Source: Paraescarpia echinospica
Taxonomy: Eukaryota; Annelida; Polychaeta; Sabellida; Siboglinidae
Assembly: GCA_020002185.1 (NCBI GenBank)
Contig: CM034533.1
Span: forward strand, 69,104,119 to 69,168,118
Length of the DNA stretch: 64,000 nt
Direction: 5' to 3'
The first letter of the stretch is position 1, and each line of letters opens with the position of its first letter. Of the stretch, positions 13,310 through 24,800 are shown piece after piece. The position numbers and the translations under genes were made by a program. Below the pieces are notes generated by a model that saw only the letters and a program-made list of their open reading frames with translations, was not told the origin of the DNA and did not search any database.

Positions 13310-16158
13310 CTATTGAAGGGGGCGGGTAACCCTTTTCTCGTGTTTAACGCTATCTTCCTTTGCGGGATGTATCGCCTTCAATCTGTTGTCCTGCAAAGTG
13401 TTATTCTTGGTAGTTGTCTTTGGACGTGGTGTCCTGACAATAACACTGCCTTCCTCCCCAGCTGTCATAGGAGGGGGTTTACCATTGAGCTCCTGCCTTC
13501 CACTAACTACACCGTACGGCGCCAAGTGGTACACGAAGTACTCCAGTTCGTACATTCTCTCCGGCGATATATAGTGAAACGTGATGGCGTAGTCGCTGAC
13601 ACTGGCAATACCCTGCAACAAGACGACCAAACAATAACAAGCGTATAAATTTATGAACTAATTAGGCCTCCTACTGTATTTTAACTACTAACTAGTGAAT
13701 GCATAACATATAGGTTACTCAAAACAAAACCTATCAAATCAACTATGGTGATGGAACAAGCAAGCTGATTTACAATACACGCACGTAAGCATGCACGCAT
13801 GCACACACACACACCTTTTCACGGCTTTGAAAGACCGAACAAAATATACCGTTTTTTACTAGATGATGTGTCAGAAATCTGTCGAGAACAAAGACTACAG
13901 GAATGACTGATTACGACATTAAGATGTCCCCGCGACTATTTATGTCGCAGAAACAGTGCATCGTCATCATTACCGTATATGTGGCACACCGTTCTAAGTC
14001 TACGGTTGAATTTGAATAGAACAATCACATCGATGACATAAAACAAGCACATAGAAAAGTTGACAAACCTGTTTGGCGCCATACGCGTCCCATTTATAGT
14101 ACCATTTTGGATAGCCTCCGTTTATGTGCATGCCAGGACCGAAACAGTGAAACCGACTGCGCCCCAACACATCCCTCGAGTCGGCAGTCCTCACGCCCAA
14201 ATTGACCATGCATTTGCCAACCTCGATGTCTTCAGCCCCACTGTCATTAACGCACTTATTCGGTGCCCTTACACCGAACCTACGCAGAGCTTCGCGACTG
14301 AACACGTAACCTCCGCCTCCGCTGTAGTATCCCTGCGCCACGATAGTCCTGAAACGGTGGCCGAAATAGATCGGTTTTGACGTATTTTGTGAAGATAAGA
14401 AGTAACGGAGATTCTCTACAATAACATACGTGTCGTCATCAACTTTAATGAACCAATCGGCGTCGTCGTAGTGGTGCTTATAAATGTAATCGAATGCCTT
14501 CATCGTTTTCGCCGTTAGGTGGTTTCTGCCTTCTTTTACGGTGATGTCGATCGTTGGAAACGCGTCGTCTTTGTGGTCGCTTACGAACAGCAGTTTATTA
14601 CAGCGATGTCCCCACGTGGCACGCACGTGACGTGCTTTCTTCTGCAGATTGTTTGCTGATGTCATCACCCAGCAGAGCACGCGGACTTGATCGTAGAGCC
14701 TCCTCGCGAGCGAGTCGTCATCTGGAACAAGATAGCAGAACTATGTGTGCTACGGTTAGATATTTATACTTCCGTGTTTTTCCGAGATATGGACAATCGA
14801 AAACATACACAACATAATCGAACAAAACATCGGACACCACAAAGGCATCCAGTTGGTAAAGACAAAGGTTGACGGAGGTCACGCGCATCATTTTGATTGT
14901 CACATAGACAAACCGCGACGTACGTAGCGTATCCTACAATCGACCCATCTATTATGTGACCTGCTACTTTGTCAAGCTATCACACATTGATGCCGAACAC
15001 GTTGACCTGCTACCTTGTCAAGCTATCAGACATGGATGCCGAACACGTTGACCTGCTACCTTGTCAAGCTATCACACATTGATGCCGAACACGTTGACCT
15101 GCTACCTTGTCAAGCTATCAGACATGGATGCCGAACACGTTGACCTGCTACCTTGTCAAGCTATCAGACATGGATGCCGAACACGTTGACCTGCTACCTT
15201 TTCAAGCTATCAGACATGGATGCCGAACACGTTGACCTGCTACCTTGTCAAGCTATCAGACATGAATGCCGAACACGTTGACCTGCTACCTTGTCAAGCT
15301 ATCAGACATGGATGCCGAACACGTTGACCTGCTACCTTGTCAAGCTATCAGACATGGATGCCGAACACGTTGAGTGTTCGGAAATTCCAATGTATATTTT
15401 ATTGAAATTCTGGATCCAAATGTTTGCTGTTGTAATACAAAACAAAGGTTGTTCAAGCGTAAACAAAGGTTGTTCAAGCGTAAATAAAGGTTGTTCAAGC
15501 GTAAACAAAGGTTGTTCAAGCGTAAACAAAGGTTGTTCAAGCTGCAACAGCACACAGGAAGGGTTGCTTTAGCAGATGCCATGTCAAACCAAACTATAGT
15601 TACAGTGGCATAATATCCGATCCCTTCCAATGTCCTTCGCCCCATTCCAGATAGACCTACGGGAGAAATAAAAAACATGAATATTTGAAACATTTGACCT
15701 CTAAAAACTATATTTTGACATAAAATTGTGGTTCTAGATATGCAGGAATTTGAATTGACGGCCATTTTGTAAAAGGGCTAGCATTTCTTTAAAAACAAAA
15801 TATAAAATTGCCACCTTCGATGATTTTCTGTTGCCTGATACCTTATATGTGACAACCATGTACCAAAAATCGTTTTGGCAAGCAAATCTCACGGGACGAT
15901 ACGATATAGCACATTATAGAACTTACCTGTGTGCGAGTGTTTGTCTGTGAACCTAATGACGTCTCTCGGTGCAGAGAGAGAGTCCAGTGAGTTCTGACTT
16001 AGTACAGCGTAGCTGGAGCCGTCGTCGACCCGCGCTCGGCTCTCGTACACATCAACACAGACCTTCGAAATGTAGTTGTAGTTGGACGACAAACTCATGA
16101 AGACAAGCCCTGTAACGACGCCGAAAGCGTATAGGAAGACTTGTCGTCGCTTCGGCAT
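13310..16158 (-). CDS. C1GALT1: C1GALT1-like core 1 beta-1,3-galactosyltransferase, copy A (3 exons)
   Basis: Exons on the minus strand: 16158-15927 (ATG, phase 1 donor GTAAGT), 14721-14069 (acceptor TTCCAG, donor GTTTGT), 13612-13310 (acceptor TTGCAG, stop TAG); 395 residues. Exon 1 gives a short cytosolic tail and a signal anchor at about residues 8-24, as expected of a type II Golgi enzyme. Exon 2 holds the GT31 catalytic domain: LCWVMTSANNLQKKARHVRATW, the metal-binding DDD in FIKVDDDTYV, SGGGGYVFSREALRRF and EDIEVGKCM. The family transfers galactose from UDP-Gal to GalNAc-Ser/Thr to make the core 1 (T) O-glycan. In SGGGGYV the Cys pair usual in animal C1GALT1 (CCSGG) is Tyr-Tyr. Intron 1 carries 46-bp and 21-bp arrays. 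It is head to head with copy B, with the same phases. The frame is intact, so it is probably functional; the exact acceptor preference is inferred from family membership. Confidence 0.85.
13621..14068. other. Intron 2 of C1GALT1 copy A
   Basis: A short (about 450 bp) GT-AG intron with an (AC)n run at 13,800. No other content. Confidence 0.6.
14958..15371. repeat. 46-bp tandem array, 9 units, in intron 1 of copy A
   Basis: GACCTGCTACCTTGTCAAGC recurs at 14958, 15004, 15050, 15096, 15142, 15188, 15234, 15280 and 15326, always 46 bp apart, with very few substitutions. High homogeneity implies recent expansion. Confidence 0.95.
15440..15545. repeat. 21-bp tandem array, 5 units
   Basis: ACAAAGGTTGTTCAAGCGTAA is repeated five times almost without change. 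It lies in intron 1 of C1GALT1 copy A; the KGCSSVN peptide frame is incidental. Confidence 0.95.
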
Positions 16159-16556
16159 GTTGTCCGGCTCCGCTAGAGGAAGGATGGCCCGACAGGAGGA
16201 GACCTTACGCCGAGGTGCGAGGCCGCGGAGGGGGCACTGCCGTACGCGACAACGCCACTACCCAACTGACACCTGGGCGGGCCTGTGTGTGTTCACCTAA
16301 CGCTAAATTATTCTAAACCTACCCCTAACTATCCCCGACGATAACTAACTGTAACTAGGTTCTCGTTACGTTTCTAATCCCGTCATTGTCTGAACACATA
16401 TTATGTCAGTGCCGCGACATGTAGCACACCCATAATACCCCGTCTCTCTAGCTGTCAGTCACGGTGTGGGACTATGAAAGTTCGCTAGATTCATATTGCA
16501 AACACAGCTACTCCCCTGGTGTAAGTCACATAAACGGCGAAAACGGGAGAGGGTGT
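16159..16556. promoter_or_regulatory. 5' flank of C1GALT1 copy A
   Basis: GC-rich from 16,160 to 16,280, directly upstream of the copy A start codon on the minus strand, so a likely promoter/5' UTR. No TATA box or other defined element was recognised. Confidence 0.3.
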
Positions 16557-16622
16557 GGTGTGTATGTGTGTATGTGTGTATGTGTGTATGTGTGTATGTG
16601 TGTATGTGTGTATGTGTGTATG

Positions 16623-16674
<52 letters not shown>

Positions 16675-16716
16675 CGTGCGTTTGTGTGTGTGTGCGTGTG
16701 TGTGTGTCTGTCTGTG
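16557..16716. repeat. (TG)n / (TGTATG)n microsatellite
   Basis: TGTATGTG repeats followed by pure TG and short CGTGCG runs. His/Thr and Cys/Val open frames on either strand are artefacts. Confidence 0.95.
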
Positions 16717-16737
16717 TTTGTACACACGAGGGACGTG

Positions 16738-17975
16738 ATGAGGAGAGATATGGAGGTGGCAGAGGTTGTGGAGGAGAACACAATGGACAGAGTGTCGTAG
16801 TGTGGAGAGACATGTAGGTGACAGAGGTTGTGGAGGAGGACGCAATGGACAGGGCTTCATGGTGATGAGAGTCATGGAGGTGACAGAGGTTGTGGAAGAC
16901 ACAATGGACAGGGTGTCGTGGTGTGGAGAGTCATGGAGGTGACAGTGGTTGTGGAGGAGAGGACGCAATGGACAGGGCATCATGGTGGGTAGAGACATGG
17001 AGGTGACAGAGGTTGTGGAGGACGCAATGGACAGGGCGTCGTGGTGAGGAGAGACATGGAGGTGACAGAGGCTGTGGAGGAGGACACAATGGACAGGGTG
17101 TCGTAGTGTGGAGAGACATGTAGGTGACAGAGGTTGTGGAGGAGGACACAATGGACAGGGTGTCGTAGTGTGGAGAGACATGTATGTGACAGAGGTTGTG
17201 GAGGAGGACACAATGGACAAGGTGTCGTAGTGTGGAGAGACACGTAGGTGACAGAGGTTGTGGAGGACGACACAATAGACAGGGTGTCGTAGTGTGGAGA
17301 GACATGTAGGTGACAGAGGTTGTGGATGAGGACACAGTGGACAAGGTGTCGTGGTGGGGAGAGTCATGGTTGTGACAGACGTTGTGGAAGAGGACACAAT
17401 GGACAGAGCATCATGGTGAGGAGAGACATGGAGGTGACAAAGGTTGTGGAGGAGGACACAATGGACAGGGCATCATGGTGAGGAGAGACGTGGAGGTGAC
17501 AGAGGTTGTGGAAGAGGACACAATGGACATGGTGTCGTGGTGGGGAGAGTCATGGATGTGACAGAGGCTGTGGAGGATCTTGAAACAAAGGTTAATCATG
17601 GAAGGAGAACAACCGAACATAAAGGTTGTGGAGAGGAATGAATGTGAAGTTAATGGAGGAAGAACAAGGATAGGCATTATGTGAAGGAGACGTCATGGAT
17701 GAGGCTTGGAAGAGAGACATGGACATGGACAGTTTGTGGGGAGAGGAAGGATACAAGAGACGTGGTGGAGGAGGACGCAATGGACAGGGTGTCGTGGTGA
17801 AGAGAGACATGGCGGTGACAATGATTGTGGATGCGGACACAATGGACAAAGAGTTGTGGTGAGGAGAGAAATGGAGGTGACAATGATTGTGGATGCGGAC
17901 ACAATGGACAAGGAGTTGTGGTGAGGAGATAAATGGAGGTGACAGAGGTTGTGGAGGAGGACGCAATGGACAAGA
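16738..17975. repeat. 62-bp minisatellite between the two C1GALT1 copies
   Basis: The unit contains GAGACATGGAGGTGACAGAG, TTGTGGAGGAGGACACAATG and GACAGGGTGTCGTGGTG. Consecutive units near 17,112, 17,174, 17,236 and 17,298 are 62 bp apart; others vary by 2-3 bp. About 14 units lie at 16,738-17,580 and four more at 17,750-17,975 after a diverged spacer. Since 62 is not a multiple of three, the Pro/Ser/Cys-rich open frames are not proteins. Confidence 0.9.
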
Positions 17976-18480
17976 AGTTTTTTGTGTTGAGTCGTAGTTC
18001 TTTTTGGGTGATCGACTTCCTGTTTAGCTCTGGGTAGTAGATGGTGTGGTGCCTAGCTTTCTGGTAAACTGTTCCAAGGGTGGATTCTGCAGCTGATTTG
18101 ATTGCATTTTCAACGGAAACCCATCTATCGCTTGGGCTGATGTTAGTGTCAAAGTCCCAAAGCGAATTGGCGACGGCTGCGCAATATTGTTTTCGCATTT
18201 TCACGCGATAGCTTTTCTGTGCAGTATCGCACGCGCTTTTCGAAACTTAATTTGTCCATTTCCCCCACGTACCAAACACACGACGCATATTTAGCTTGGC
18301 TATAATTATGCGGTGGTCGCTATTTAGAAGTGTTCCCGCATACGATCTCGAATCAGTGAGCAGACATCTGTGTGGCTTACGACATATAATAAAGTCTATC
18401 AAGTTATATATGGCGACTACTCGATCTATAAAGTATACACATATATATATATATATTAATATATTCCTAAAATGATATGC
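17965..18480 (-). mobile_element. LINE remnant (end of APE domain and linker)
   Basis: Read on the minus strand from about 18,420, a frame with IDFIICRKPHRCLLTDSRSY then LLNSDHRIIIAKLNMRR matches the end of an APE endonuclease (catalytic SDH motif). After a frame change, 18,204-17,970 has RWVSVENAIKSAAESTLG and KARHHTIYYPEL, the usual linker before RT. Frame breaks and truncation at the minisatellite make it a fossil. Confidence 0.65.
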
Positions 18481-18589
18481 TCTGCTCATATAAAGGAATC
18501 ATGCGGTAAGATAACGTCAACATAACTGGAACAAGGTCTATGATTTGAATAACATAAGACCGTGACATTTTTTTCATAGGATTGACAAA

Positions 18590-18636
18590 TCAATAATACT
18601 ATTAATAATAATAACAATAATAATAATAAAAGAAAG
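18590..18636. repeat. (AAT)n microsatellite
   Basis: Short run of AAT/AAC trinucleotides. Confidence 0.85.
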
Positions 18637-18840
18637 TGAATGGCTGGTTCTTCGAGTGACACGATCAGTTTGTTAGGTGTCACTTTCATCTTTAGGCGGC
18701 ACGGTCGTGTTTTGTTGCGTCACGGTCCGCTTGAGGGCCACGGTCTAAGATGCGTTTGTGGTACAAATAACGTACCATAAGTCGCACCTCGGTGTGCGGA
18801 CTCCTGTCGGGCCAACGCCACTGTAGTACAGCCAGTGAGC

Positions 18841-21800
18841 ATGTGGGCACGAGACATTTCCCTGTTCGCTTTCGGCATCCTCACCGGGCTTGTCTTCATG
18901 AGTTTGTTGTCCAGTTACAACTACATTTCGAAGGTCTGTGTCGATGTCCACGACAGCCCAGCGCGGGTCGAAGACGGCTCCAGCCACGCCATACTGAGTC
19001 ATAATGCGTTGAACTCTCTCTCCGCGCCAGGAGACGTCGTTAGGTTCACAGACAAATACTCGCACACGGGTAAGTAACTGGTCAACTGGGCTTCCACTAA
19101 ATCAGGCATGAAGACATTTAATTGTAGTGTTAATTGATTTGTGTCTGTGTTTGGGTCACTGTTATAAAAAAAACTGTTTCATATTTGTTTCTATGCATGT
19201 CATGGATATGAACTACGACTTATGTGGCATGAAAGTTTTAATAACATGTTTAAACTGCGCAAAAGTCAGTCGTGACTTGGTGGTGATAAACGATGAATGC
19301 CATGTTATGATTTTATATCTCAGCACTATATACATTATTTTATAACACCGTTCTATTCTATAAATCATTGCACTTTGTCATGTGTATGTTTGAGGAAATT
19401 CGAGTTTAAATAATGGTTGTAATTATTGCAATAACAGTGCTTAGCAATATGCAGTTTCAGCTATAGTTGCCAAGCTCCAAACGTATCGTAATGCTTATCG
19501 TACATAGCCTATGTGAATTGAACTTTTCTCATACGTAATACAGCCACAGCTACACTTTTGAAGCGGTGATAAATTGTCAATTAAGCACAGTATATTTTTT
19601 TGGCTTCAAATACTGCACTGTACATTTTTTTTGCACGCGGCTTTCGTGACCGCTCCGTAATAACCGTTTCACCGCATCTGAACTTACGGCTAAACAAACC
19701 AATGTAATTGTGCTACCTAAATCGTACGTTTAGCAAGTGTCCAACTAAGTAGCTTTTGTAAATTGTAAGTACAGGTAACGAAAGAGTAAAACCTCGATCT
19801 GGGTTGCACTGTGACACATTGGCGTCAGGACGTAGGTGTGGGTGGTGGTTGAGCCCCCATTATTTAGAGTGTTGTGGACGAACCCCCAGCATTTTGTGAA
19901 TTTGTTAGATGTTTGGTGACTCCCTAATTTTGAAAAATACAAAATGTCGTCCGATTTGCACCTGACTATAAATATGACAAAATAAAATACCTCTGTAGCA
20001 TTTCTGCTATTTCTGAATGTTTAATCTACTTTCCTGAGGTTTAATTTTATACATGATTTATACAAGCCAGTAGATAGACATATGTTAACCAACCGCCTTA
20101 GTTACGTAATTACAGCAACTCGGTTGCAGATGCGCTCAGTGAAGCGTGGTATTCTGTTGCTAGTGTTTCCAGGCAAGCAGGTGGTTTCACTGTAATCGTA
20201 GAGAGGGTGTTCCACAATGCCTAGTTTGAATTGTATATTACATTAGCCAATATAAATGATGGAAACCTGTCATATGATGTGTAATTAGGTCTGCTTATAT
20301 AAACGTTTGTTGTACGCATTTTGCCATCTGGGCGCTGGCGAAGGACTGGGACAGATCCAGGGTTGAACGAGACAGGTTGCCCTGCTGCCAAGAGAATGGC
20401 AAGGAAAGTCGTAAAGCGTGGTGGGAATCGTTAACGTGGGTTACGTTCCCAAGCTTTTGTATGTGTGTAATATTCAGTGTCCAGAGTGACTAATCGATCG
20501 AACTTCGAAGAAACCATGCCGCCACGTCAGCAGTACTTTGAGACAACGTTCCGGTCGGCCCCAACGTATTTGCGTCGATGAGCGATAATCGCGACGCGCT
20601 CACCCAGCTTGGGCCATCCTCGAACAGCGGTCTCACAGCGACATCGTCAGAAAGCTTGACCGAATGCGACTCGCAGCGGCCGGCGGTAAACGTATAGTGC
20701 CAGGCGTCGTCATTCGCGCAAACCCGTTCATCCGACTTCTCGATCGTTTGCGACAAAACAAGACCTCTCGTTCGAATTCGTAGTGGCCGGCGGTAAGCGT
20801 CTACTGCCCGGCTTCGTCTTTCAGTTGAACGTATTCAACTGACTTCGCAATCGTTTGTGACCGTGCGATCACTGAACTGACGCGACTCGAGAATTCGCGG
20901 CGTACGACGGCAATCTTCAAGTGCCCGGCATCATTACTCGTGCGCCCGATATACACCGTTCTAACTGTGTTCCGAGCTCGGCGTGTTGACTTCAACAAAC
21001 GTTCGTATATATTCGAGATGGGACTAGCCCAGTATAAATGTTTATTTTCTGATTGAACGTATCTATTATTTGCTGTATTATGATTAGTAGTTATCTGTGG
21101 GTTTTGAAGTGAGGTATTATTACCCATGAAGTATTCACATATATATAAATATATGTGTGTGTTGTAACATATTGCTGTAATGAGAGTCCGCGAGGACTAG
21201 CTTATACTGTGTATTTATATTATGGGAGTTATTCTTAGATAATTGGCGCCTAGTGTATGGTCGTGTAGCGGTATAATCCACCTTAGAAAGGAAGTGGAAT
21301 TTGATAATCGAAAGATTCAGTGTTATTGTTTATTATGTTCTGTTAAGATTTGGTTACGGGATTTCTTTATTCTGTTTATTTTATTAATCGAGATATTTAC
21401 CAAAAGGAAGATATCTTGTAATAAAGTTTATTAAATTTTCCTCGTTCTTTGTTGCTTGTTCACGATAACCGTTCTTTCTCATATGCGTTGACCTTGATAT
21501 ATCAGAACCCTACTAGACTGAGCCATCTAGTGTACGGAGACCTCGCTAATCCGTGACAACCTCTTGCCTTAATTTGTTCAGCTTCTTCAATTTTCGGTGA
21601 TGGGAACTGTTGTACTGGTGATACTTAGTCACATATCTGTTGCGCCAAGTTGTGTGCCAGGCTGTATGCCAGGTTGTATGTGAGAAATATACCATCATTT
21701 ACCATGCACGTTTATGTAACCAAGCTGCATGTTTCTAGTCACGGCTTACTCATGTAAGAAAGACTGTCCAGCTTCGATCATACAGTTCTGACCTACTCTT

Positions 21801-24800
21801 TGTTTATTTAGAAGAAATTATTTTTGTTGCACCGACTCTTTTGAATTTGATCCCTCTTCGTGTTAGATATGTTGAACATATTACATAATTCCGCCGTCAT
21901 TTAAACATCTTACATTCATAGCAATGCGTATCCACCTCAGTTCTCTGTCGTATCGTTCCGTCAGTTGACACATTTAAGCTGCTTATCGATCTTGAGATTG
22001 ATCAACACTTTTCTTTCGATGCGCTTCTGAGCTTGGTTTAATAGGTTTTAAGCGCAAAAGAAGTACATTAATTTTTATTATTATAATTATTATTGTTATT
22101 ACTAGCACAAATGACCCTACCATGACGGGGTAATTCTGAAGTTCATTCGTGACAGTTATGATAGCAATATTTACCAAATTTTAGAAAAACGTTCTCTCGG
22201 TCCACATAACATTTCAATCACAATGCTGTCGCGGATTCTCATCGAGTACCAGTCGTACAACTGACATGTTTGTATGTCGACATAATAACTGTCAGCGATG
22301 TGTGTAGCAGGGGTGCCAAGGTCTACCGCTTTGGCGGCAGAACTTACGCTTTTTCATTTTTGATTTTTTTTGGATATTCTCATGGTCTATACTGTTTTAG
22401 TCCCGAAGTCTTCCGATATATCACGCTATATTGTGTCACATTTTAAATCGTCATAAACCGGTGAACGTCAAGGTTTAATAATATAATTACTAATTTTGAA
22501 TGCAATTACATTGTCTAGCCAACATTTTACGTTGAAAATGCATGAAAAATAAGTGCCCCTAACAAAAACCTGTAGAGCTACCGCTTTTTAGGCGATGTAA
22601 CTCTGCCCATCTAGGGAGGTAAAGGATGACGGAAGTGCTGTTACTACAGTGCCTCCCCGGTCAAGGCCTGATGTCTCCTCAGTGGGAAAGCAGCCGAAAC
22701 GTATCTGGAGAAAACAGTACAACAGACAATGAGATACAACAAAATATACATTACTTGAAACCATCTTTCTTGTGAATATCGATCCAACAGTTTCACCCTT
22801 CTCAGATTGTTTTAAAGATCACTTCCTCTAGCCGTGGCGTGCAGTGATTCGCCAATTGGCTTTACTCAAATAAACCTCTTCGGTGTTGATTTTCTATGGA
22901 TATATTACATTCATAGAGCACTTTAAAACTTTAATGGCATTTAAAAAAAATTGTCTGAGGGGGCAACTGCCCTCGCTAGCTATGGCCATGTCCACCTTTA
23001 GAAACATGTTTGTTCATACGAGTGGTTGTCAAATATCATGTTGCATGTATCATGTTGCAAGAGCATAATGTGTGATATCGTTTTCGCATTGCGTGTTTTG
23101 CTACTAAAAGCATAATGAACAAAAATATATGTAGTTTAACAAGATTTAACAAGATTGCCACCCAGAGAATTAACTCTAGGTGGCAGATGAACAAGGAAGC
23201 CCTTTGGCTTATCGAGAGTCCGACCCTTTTATCTATGTGTATCCCGCCCGTCTGAGGTATGTGTCGATTTTATTTTTAAACATATTTACGCTACTAGCAA
23301 CCACACAATTAGCACATAATCTGTTCCATTCATTTACAGTCCTTTGTGAAAATGAAAACTTTCTTATATCTAATCTACTCTGCTCCTTTGCTAATGTAAC
23401 TTCATGTCCTCTAGTCCTTCTATCTTTCTCAACTGAAAAAAAATGTTTCTATCAATATTTTCATAACCATTCAATATTTTAAACACTTCTATCTGATGTC
23501 CTCTCAATCTCCTGGTCTCTAGTGTTGTTAATCCGCATTTTGTAGGCGTATTTCGTAACTAAGATCCCTCAGTTTTTGTATCATTTTAGTTGCTCTCCTA
23601 TGCACTCTTTCTAGCATATCTATGTCCTTCCGGCGATATGGCCTCCACGCTTGAATACAATATTCTAAATGAGGCCTAACTATTATTTTGTACAGCGGTA
23701 TTATTAGCTCTTTTTCCTTATACGTTATGTTTCGCCTAATTAATCCAAGGATTTGATTTCCCTTTGAAGCTGCAATTCCGCACTGCTTTGAAACCTTCAT
23801 ATCAGCACTAATGGTTAACCCTAAGTCCTTTTCTTTTACAGTAGTACTTAGTACAGTACCCCCCATAGTATATTCTACCTCTTCGTTCTCATGTCCTGTG
23901 TGGAGGCATTTACATTTCCCAAAATTGAAAAGCATTTGCCACTTTTCAGACCATTTGATCAACCGGTCAAGATCATCTTGTAAATGCTGTCTATCTCCAT
24001 CACTTTTAATCCTTCTAAACACTTTTGTATCATCCGCAAATTTCAACACCTTGCTTGTTGTTTCATCATCCAAATCGTTGATATATATTAAGAATAATAT
24101 AGGTCCTAATACTGATCTCTGTGGTACCCCACTCAATACCGATTTCCAGTTTGAAGCCTCCCCATCAACTACTACACGTTGTCTTCTGTCAATCAGCCAT
24201 TGTTCTATCCAGTTTGTTATACCATTTCCTTTAGTTTCCGCAGTAATCTTTGATGTGGTACTTTGTCGAAAGCTTTTTGAAAATCTAAGTAGACGATATC
24301 TACCGGTGATCTCTCATCTACCCACTCACTGATGTCTTCCAAAAACATAACATATTTGCTAAGCATGACCTCGCTTTAAAAAAACGATGTTGAGATGGGT
24401 TTATTAAGTTTTGTTTAACAAAAAAATGCACCGTGTGATCTTTAATTAGTCTTTCTAATAATTTGCAAATCACTGATGTTAAACTCACTGATCTATAGTT
24501 CTCTGACATGTTTCTCGAACCTTTTTTAAATAACGGTATAATGTTTGCCTCTTTCCATTCTAAAGGAACCACTCCCTCTTCTAATAACAAATTGAAAACT
24601 GTTGCAAGTGGTACGCTAATTTGTTCTACAATTTCCAACAGTAGTTTGAGCGGAATCCCATCCACTCCAGGTGATTTATTATCCTTCATAGCCCTTATTT
24701 ACCTTAGCTACCATTACCGGGGTTACAATTAATTGTCCTAAATAGTCTGAATCTGCCCCCTTGAACTTAGCCTCTGGTATTGGCAGTGAACTAATATCTT

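Noticed and set aside
14958..15545. Regularly spaced repeats that could suggest a CRISPR array
   Set aside because: Head-to-tail tandem units without unique spacers, inside a eukaryotic intron.
16459..17397. 312-codon minus-strand frame with His-Thr and Pro-Ser-Cys repeats
   Set aside because: It crosses the (TG)n tract and the 62-bp minisatellite, whose period is not divisible by three; no domain, start context or splice logic.
22308..22640. CAGGGGTGCCAAGG as a hAT terminus
   Set aside because: No inverted partner end nearby.
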